The notes under the pieces were generated by a model. It had not been told where the DNA came from. It did no database searches and worked only from the letters and a program-made list of their open reading frames with translations. Shown piece after piece: positions 42,418 to 46,673 of a stretch of DNA of 46,673 nt (the first letter of the stretch is position 1; each line of letters begins with the position of its first letter). The stretch covers positions 1-46,673 of the forward strand of contig CAYUZY010000001.1 in NCBI GenBank assembly GCA_964448645.1. The letters are read 5' to 3'. The DNA comes from GCA-2719315 sp964448645. GTDB lineage: Bacteria; Bacteroidota; Bacteroidia; Flavobacteriales; Flavobacteriaceae. Both the position numbers and the translations under genes were made by a program.

Positions 42418-42439
42418 ACTAAAAAAGACCTTTTTTAGT
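42418..42439. repeat. Perfect 10-bp inverted repeat between divergent genes
   Basis: ACTAAAAAAG and CTTTTTTAGT are perfect reverse complements separated by two bases, within the 86-bp gap between the ferredoxin-reductase gene and porW. The position suits an operator or a short hairpin in a divergent regulatory region. AT-rich arms could also arise by chance. Confidence 0.5.
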
Positions 42440-42459
42440 TATTAGGGTAAAGAATTAAA

Positions 42460-44910
42460 TTGCAGAATAAGACATCTTTATTATTAGTATTTTTTATTTT
42501 AATTTCTTGTTCAACTTCAAAAGACAGGTTTTTAAACAGAAAATACCATAAAGTAACTACAAAGTATAATGTTTTGTATAATGGAAAAGAGGCTTTTAAA
42601 ATTGGCAAAAAGATTTTAGAAGATGTATATGAGGATGATTTTTTTAATTTAATTTCTGTTGAACCAATTTTTTTAAGAGGTGAAAATATTGACAATTCAA
42701 CAATTATTCCAGGATTTCAAAGAGCTGAAGAAAAAGCTGTTAAATCAATTCAGAAACATTCAATGAATATAAAGGGCTACCAAAAAAATCCGTTGATAGA
42801 TGATTCATATATTCTTTTAGGCAAGGCAAGATATTTTGACAGAAGGTTTTTTCAGGCTTTAGAATCTTTTAATTACATAATGGAAAATTACTCTAATCCA
42901 AAAACTTATCTTGAAGCTAGAATCTGGAGAGAAAAGACAAATATAAGATTGAATAATAATGAATTGGCAATAAATAATCTTAGAGGAATATCCGAAAAAT
43001 TGATAAATAAAAGTAGTTTTTCTGGAATGTTAAATGCTTCATTAGCTCAAGCTTTTCTAAATAATAAAAGATTAGATTCGGCAAAATTTTTTATTAAAAA
43101 AGCAGCTATTAATGAAAAAAGTTTTAATTATAAATCAAGGTATTTTTTTATTACAGGACAACTTTTTGAAAAACTAAATAAAAAAGATTCTGCAATTTGG
43201 GCTTACAATAAGATCAAATTAATGAAAAGAAAAATTTCAAGAAAATTTTATATTAATTCTATATTAAAGCTTTTTATTTTAGATGAAAATGAAATTTTAG
43301 AAAATAAAAAAAATAAGATTAAAAGAGAACTAAAAAATTTTCAAAATCGTGAATTTAAACATTATTTATATTCAGGTTTAGCAAAAATTTTAAATAAAAA
43401 TGGACAGGACTCTTTGGCAAATAGATATTATTTGTTGTCTCAAAACTCTTCAAACATAGACATTTATACTAAAATTAATAATTATAACTCTATAATAGAT
43501 TACAATTTCAATAAAGGAGATTTTATTAATACGGGAAAATATATAGACAGTTTGATTGAACTATATAATCCAGAAGAAATAGAAAGAAAAATATTAAAAA
43601 GAAGAAAAGAAAGCTTATCTGATGTAATTAGATATGAAAAGATCATTAATGAAACAGATAGCATAATAAAATTGATTAAAATGAATCCTGAAGATAGATT
43701 TTCTTTTTTTTCATCATTAATTAAAGAAAGAAAAGAAAACGAGTTAGATTCTTTACAAAAGATTAAAAACAAAAAGAAGATTGGTTTTTTAAATTTTACT
43801 GATAAAAACAAATTTTATTTTTATAATTCTAATTTAATTCTTGCTGGGCAACAAAAATTTAGATCATTTTGGGGAAATAGACCCAATATAGATAATTGGA
43901 GAGTGATAAGTGATATTGCATCTTTAAAAACATATGGGAAAAAGATTAATAAAATTTTAAAAGAAAATAAAATAGCTTATGACACACCGGAATATTTAAT
44001 TTCTACTATTCCAACAAATAAAATTAAAATAGATAGTATAAATCAAATTAATGAAAATTCTTATCTGCAATTAGGCCTTATCTATAAACAAAGGTTTGAA
44101 AAGAATTTATTAGCAAGTGAAAGATTAGAAACCTTACTTAAAAAAACCCCATCGTCTAAGATTAAAGTTCAGGCACTATATCATTTATATAAAATTTATC
44201 AAAACAAAAATGATTCTTTAGAAAATTATTATAAGAGTATAATAGTTAATGAGTTTTCCAATACACCTTTTGCAATTTTATTAATAGATTCAAAGAATTA
44301 TAAGAATTTAGAAAAGGAAACCGTTGAAGGTTTATATAATAATTTATATCAGATGTATACTCAAGGAGAATATTTAGATTTATTGATAAAGATAAATCAA
44401 ATTAGCGCATTTATTAGTGGAACAAAATTTGAACCTAAACTTTCTCTTTTAAAAGCAAATGTTATTGGAAGAATATATGGAGTTTCTAGGTGGAAAAAAG
44501 AATTAGAAGTATTATCATTAAGTTATCCTGAATCAATTGAAGGAAAGTTTTCAAAAAAATTATTATTGAAGATTTCTAGTTCAAATGATTTAAAGGAAAA
44601 AAAAGTAAGTTATAAAAACTATAAATGGATTTTTGTTTTTAATAATAATGAAATTGATAGATTAAATATTTTTTATTCTAAAATAAAAAAAGTTTTAATT
44701 GATTCAAAAGTTGGATGGACTTTAAGTAAAGACTTTTATAATATTGAAAACTCTTTAATTGTAATTCATGGAATAAAAGATAAAAAGGAAAAAGATAAAT
44801 GGATAGCTGATTGGGTGGAAGAAACTAAATTTGTGTTAGAATCAAATAATTTTGTAGCTTTAGCGTCCGATTACAGAAATTGGATGAAAAATAAGATTTC
44901 TTTAAAATAA
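42460..44910 (+). CDS. porW: PorW/SprE-like TPR lipoprotein of the type IX secretion/gliding system
   Basis: The 816-residue protein begins with a lipoprotein signal (SLLLVFFILISCS, lipobox LISC) and then the typical PorW/SprE opening RFLNRKYHKVTTKYNVLYNGKEA in parts. Helical TPR-like repeats follow (YQKNPLIDDSYILLGKARYF, then FQALESFNYIMENYSNP) and long charged helices. PorW is an outer-membrane-linked lipoprotein needed for type IX secretion in Porphyromonas, and SprE for gliding in Flavobacterium. The start is TTG 42460; no ATG keeps the signal intact. It lies 11 bases before the bactofilin gene. Other T9SS genes are not in this window. Confidence 0.87.
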   Translation: MQNKTSLLLVFFILISCSTSKDRFLNRKYHKVTTKYNVLYNGKEAFKIGKKILEDVYEDDFFNLISVEPIFLRGENIDNSTIIPGFQRAEEKAVKSIQKHSMNIKGYQKNPLIDDSYILLGKARYFDRRFFQALESFNYIMENYSNPKTYLEARIWREKTNIRLNNNELAINNLRGISEKLINKSSFSGMLNASLAQAFLNNKRLDSAKFFIKKAAINEKSFNYKSRYFFITGQLFEKLNKKDSAIWAYNKIKLMKRKISRKFYINSILKLFILDENEILENKKNKIKRELKNFQNREFKHYLYSGLAKILNKNGQDSLANRYYLLSQNSSNIDIYTKINNYNSIIDYNFNKGDFINTGKYIDSLIELYNPEEIERKILKRRKESLSDVIRYEKIINETDSIIKLIKMNPEDRFSFFSSLIKERKENELDSLQKIKNKKKIGFLNFTDKNKFYFYNSNLILAGQQKFRSFWGNRPNIDNWRVISDIASLKTYGKKINKILKENKIAYDTPEYLISTIPTNKIKIDSINQINENSYLQLGLIYKQRFEKNLLASERLETLLKKTPSSKIKVQALYHLYKIYQNKNDSLENYYKSIIVNEFSNTPFAILLIDSKNYKNLEKETVEGLYNNLYQMYTQGEYLDLLIKINQISAFISGTKFEPKLSLLKANVIGRIYGVSRWKKELEVLSLSYPESIEGKFSKKLLLKISSSNDLKEKKVSYKNYKWIFVFNNNEIDRLNIFYSKIKKVLIDSKVGWTLSKDFYNIENSLIVIHGIKDKKEKDKWIADWVEETKFVLESNNFVALASDYRNWMKNKISLK

Positions 44911-44921
44911 AAATTTATCAA

Positions 44922-45299
44922 ATGAATGATACAAATGGTCAATATAGTAGAATAGAAAAAGCAACAAGTGTCAATGGAAATATTATTTCAGAAACTGATC
45001 TTAGGATTGATGGTGTAATGGAGGGTACAGTTACTACAAAAGGGAAAATCATTATTGGCAAAGAAGCCAAAGTAAAGGGTGTTTTAAATTGTCAAAATGT
45101 TGAGATTGAAGGGTTTTTTAATGGCAATATTAATGTAATTGATAGTTTAAATTTAAAATCCACGTGTCAAATAGAAGGAGAGGTTAAGGTTGGAAAGTTA
45201 ATTGTTGAAGCCGGAGCTATTTTTAATGCAACTTGTTCTATGAGTAATGATTATGAGGGGGTAAAAACTTTAACAGAAAACCATGAAAAAACAGCCTAA
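44922..45299 (+). CDS. Bactofilin (polymer-forming cytoskeletal protein)
   Basis: The 125-residue protein has the bactofilin core of a right-handed beta-helix: SVNGNIISETDLRIDGVMEG, TTKGKIIIGKEAKVKGVLNC, VEIEGFFNGNINVIDSL and CQIEGEVKVGKLIVEAGAIF. Bactofilins polymerise without nucleotide on the inner membrane and organise cell shape or wall enzymes. It lies between porW and atpZ, an arrangement seen widely in Bacteroidota. The last 17 bases overlap the atpZ start, so the two are translationally coupled. Confidence 0.93.
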   Translation: MNDTNGQYSRIEKATSVNGNIISETDLRIDGVMEGTVTTKGKIIIGKEAKVKGVLNCQNVEIEGFFNGNINVIDSLNLKSTCQIEGEVKVGKLIVEAGAIFNATCSMSNDYEGVKTLTENHEKTA

Positions 45300-45486
45300 T
45301 AAATGGTTAGTTTTTTCTTCTCTTTTTTTCCAGATTGCTATTATAATGTATGTTTTCATTAATATCGGGTCTTTTATTGACTCAAAATATAGCCCACATC
45401 AAAATTTTTATTCTTTAATTTTTTCTGCATTAGGAATAGTATTAATTTTATTTTTGATTTCAAATCAATCAAAAAGATTAAAATAG
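45283..45486 (+). CDS. atpZ: AtpZ/AtpI-family F0F1 assembly protein
   Basis: The 67-residue protein has two membrane helices: WLVFSSLFFQIAIIMYVFINIGSFID (about 8-33) and FYSLIFSALGIVLILFLIS (about 41-59), separated by a short charged loop. This matches the small AtpZ/AtpI-like proteins placed before atpB; they are proposed to assist c-ring assembly or Mg2+ supply. It overlaps the bactofilin gene by 17 bases and is followed after three bases by the next ATG. Confidence 0.85.
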   Translation: MKKQPNKWLVFSSLFFQIAIIMYVFINIGSFIDSKYSPHQNFYSLIFSALGIVLILFLISNQSKRLK

Positions 45487-45489
45487 TTG

Positions 45490-45849
45490 ATGTTAAAAGG
45501 TTTGCTGCCAGTCTCAATAAATTTGTTAATTATAATGGGAGTTACATTTATAATTCACATTTCTATAAGCTACAATTTTCAACCTAATTTTCTTTTAATT
45601 CAAAGTTATTTAATAAATACTTTTCTGGTTTTTATAAGTTTTTGGTTGTTACGGATTTTACATAAAAAAATAAACATCATTATTACTTATTTATCAACTA
45701 TTATAATTAAAGTTTCAGTATATTTTATTTTTTTTTATCCAATTTTTTATCAAGATACAGTTTTAAATAAAAAAGAATTTATGATTTTTTTTATACCTTA
45801 TTTTGCGGGATTAATTTCTGAAATATTTTCTTTTAAAAAAATATTTTAA
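45490..45849 (+). CDS. Small four-helix membrane protein, AtpI-like position
   Basis: The 119-residue protein has four predicted membrane helices and very few charged residues. It occupies the place between atpZ and atpB where Bacteroidota often encode an AtpI-like protein, so a role in ATP synthase assembly is plausible. Sequence alone does not identify a family. ATG 45490 is preferred over the adjacent TTG 45487. Confidence 0.72.
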   Translation: MLKGLLPVSINLLIIMGVTFIIHISISYNFQPNFLLIQSYLINTFLVFISFWLLRILHKKINIIITYLSTIIIKVSVYFIFFYPIFYQDTVLNKKEFMIFFIPYFAGLISEIFSFKKIF

Positions 45850-45917
45850 GTATAGAATTAGTTAAAAAAATTAAATAAAAAATTGTAACAATCATTTTAT
45901 TTTTTAACCTAATGCAT

Positions 45918-45925
45918 TACATTTG
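45918..45925 (+). promoter_or_regulatory. -7 box TACATTTG of atpB
   Basis: TACATTTG matches TAnnTTTG and ends 24 nt before the atpB ATG at 45950, in the 100-bp gap after the AtpI-like gene, so the ATP synthase genes may have their own promoter. Confidence 0.6.
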
Positions 45926-45949
45926 CGTTTTTCAACACAAATTGTATAA

Positions 45950-46363
45950 ATGACTGTGGTCAGAAGTAGATTTTTTATTTTTATTTTATTAATTATTAGT
46001 CATTTTGATGTTTATTCTAATGGATTAGAAAAAGACATTCAAGAGCTAGAAAAAGAAATAAAAGAGTATATAAATCATCACGTATTAGATTCACATGATT
46101 TTAATTTATTGAGCTATACTAGAGAAGATGGTTCCAAATTTTATTTTGGAATTCCCCTTCCTGTTATTTTATGGGATGAAGGATTAGTGATATTTTCTTC
46201 ATATAAATTTAATCATGGTGAAACTATAGCAAAATCAGGGACTAATTATTATAAGCTTTACCATGGCAATATATATAAAACTGATTCTTCTGGAAAAATA
46301 TATTATGATAAAGATAACCATGTTCAGAATAATTCTCCGCTTGATTTTTCTATTACAAAATGA
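45950..46363 (+). CDS. atpB: ATP synthase subunit a, N-terminal part, closed by in-frame TGA
   Basis: Bacteroidota AtpB proteins have a signal peptide and a periplasmic domain of about 100 residues before the membrane part. Here the 137-residue frame gives the signal (RSRFFIFILLIISHFDVYSNG), then IKEYINHHVLDSHDFNLLSY, FYFGIPLPVILWDEGLVIFSS, YYKLYHGNIYKTD and NSPLDFSITK, all recognisable from that extension. The frame then meets TGA at 46361-46363, after which the rest of AtpB continues in the same frame. Either this is a nonsense mutation or sequencing error, or the gene is naturally split here. TGA is a normal stop in other genes of the window (rbfA, rnr, ybeY), so a changed code is unlikely. 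Confidence 0.88.
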   Translation: MTVVRSRFFIFILLIISHFDVYSNGLEKDIQELEKEIKEYINHHVLDSHDFNLLSYTREDGSKFYFGIPLPVILWDEGLVIFSSYKFNHGETIAKSGTNYYKLYHGNIYKTDSSGKIYYDKDNHVQNNSPLDFSITK

Positions 46364-46673
46364 GTTGTAAGAATAATATTTGTATCAATTATAATGTTTT
46401 TATTATTTAGAAATTTGGCTAATTCTTATAAAAAAAATGGAATGATGGCAAAAGGCATTGGAAGATTTTTTGAACCAATAGTTTTATATGTTAGAGATGA
46501 AATAGCTATTCCAAACATAGGGCAAAAACATTATAAAAGATATATGAGTTTTTTATTAACGTTGTTTTTCTTTATTTGGATTTGTAACATGATTGGATTG
46601 ACCCCATTTGGAATTAATGTAACAGGGAATATTGCGGTTACATTTTGTTTAGCTTTATTGACTTTTATTATAA
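46364..46673 (+). CDS. atpB: ATP synthase subunit a, membrane part, continues past the window
   Basis: The frame directly after the TGA encodes VVRIIFVSIIMFLLFRNLA (first membrane helix), then AKGIGRFFEPIVLYVRDEIAIPN, HYKRYMSFLLTLFFFIWICN and GLTPFGINVTGNIAVTF, which are the standard AtpB membrane segments that form the proton half-channel. No stop occurs before the right edge. The first ATG is 46394, in the middle of helix 1, so an independent start there would truncate that helix; ATA 46373 or 46376 would keep most of it. The segment is intact apart from its missing start. Confidence 0.85.

Noticed and set aside
45158..45173. Possible third parS site around CCACGTG in the bactofilin gene
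   Set aside because: Only about 10 of 16 bases fit the parS consensus, mostly the CACGTG core; the arms do not match.
46361..46363. TGA as a sense codon (altered genetic code or selenocysteine)
   Set aside because: rbfA, rnr, ybeY, the subtilase and DUF4837 genes all end at TGA in the expected place, so TGA is a normal stop. A dedicated selenocysteine role in AtpB has no family precedent that I know.
46360..46410. ATG overlapping the atpB TGA (ATGA) as a coupled downstream start
   Set aside because: It opens a different frame that ends after about 16 codons and does not encode AtpB.
1..46673. CRISPR array, prophage, toxin-antitoxin or defence island
   Set aside because: No regularly spaced repeats, integrase, transposase, phage structural or nuclease/helicase defence genes are seen; the content is mostly housekeeping and envelope genes.

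Overview
The window looks like a piece of a streamlined, AT-rich chromosome from a Bacteroidota bacterium, most likely a marine-type Flavobacteriales. The evidence is the gene set (DUF4837 lipoprotein, PorW/SprE-like TPR lipoprotein, DUF4254 and DUF6427 proteins, an AtpB with a signal peptide and periplasmic extension), the many TAnnTTTG promoter boxes typical of Bacteroidota, the near absence of Shine-Dalgarno sequences, and a GC content around 25-35% in most genes.

Layout. 1-4.5 kb: a tRNA with CAT anticodon, an unrecognised TPR-like gene, and a minus-strand sdhC-sdhA-sdhB operon of an actinobacterial (Sdh1-like) type, GC-richer than its surroundings. 4.5-9.8 kb: rbfA plus a LolC/E-type permease, dusB, lepA and a secreted esterase. 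9.8-17.5 kb: a CPA2-type antiporter, then a tight plus-strand run of a SMP-30 lipoprotein, a metallo-beta-lactamase-fold hydrolase, a subtilase, an M1 aminopeptidase and rnpA. 17.5-18.35 kb: a GNAT protein and rpiB on the minus strand. 18.35-18.8 kb: a gene-free stretch of about 12-13% GC. 18.8-32.7 kb: rnr, a DUF2807 protein, tRNA-Cys, folB, glnS, an SPFH protein, gltX, ybeY, mnmG, a methyltransferase, holB, pgk and a DUF4837 lipoprotein. 32.7-41.4 kb: tatA (a short gene), an M23 peptidase, a GH3-like protein, a glycosyltransferase, a polysaccharide pyruvyl transferase, purD, DUF6427, DUF4254 and a GT9 glycosyltransferase. 41.3-46.7 kb: a ferredoxin-reductase-like protein, porW/sprE, bactofilin, atpZ, an AtpI-like membrane protein and atpB, which runs off the right edge.

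Main observations. (1) atpB has an in-frame TGA exactly between its periplasmic extension and its first membrane helix. (2) Two 16-bp parS-type palindromes flank mnmG exactly 1,900 bp apart. Together with the AT-rich gap at 18.35-18.8 kb and a strand-composition shift there, they suggest this is the replication-origin region. (3) rnpA and ybeY have no ATG, GTG or TTG start that preserves their conserved N-termini, so they probably start at ATT or another AUU-like codon. (4) The SDH is of a type not usual for Flavobacteriia and may carry a membrane FeS cluster. (5) Many TAnnTTTG boxes lie only a few bases from the start codon, implying leaderless or nearly leaderless mRNAs. I did not find a clearly new multi-gene defence or mobile system, CRISPR array, prophage or insertion sequence.
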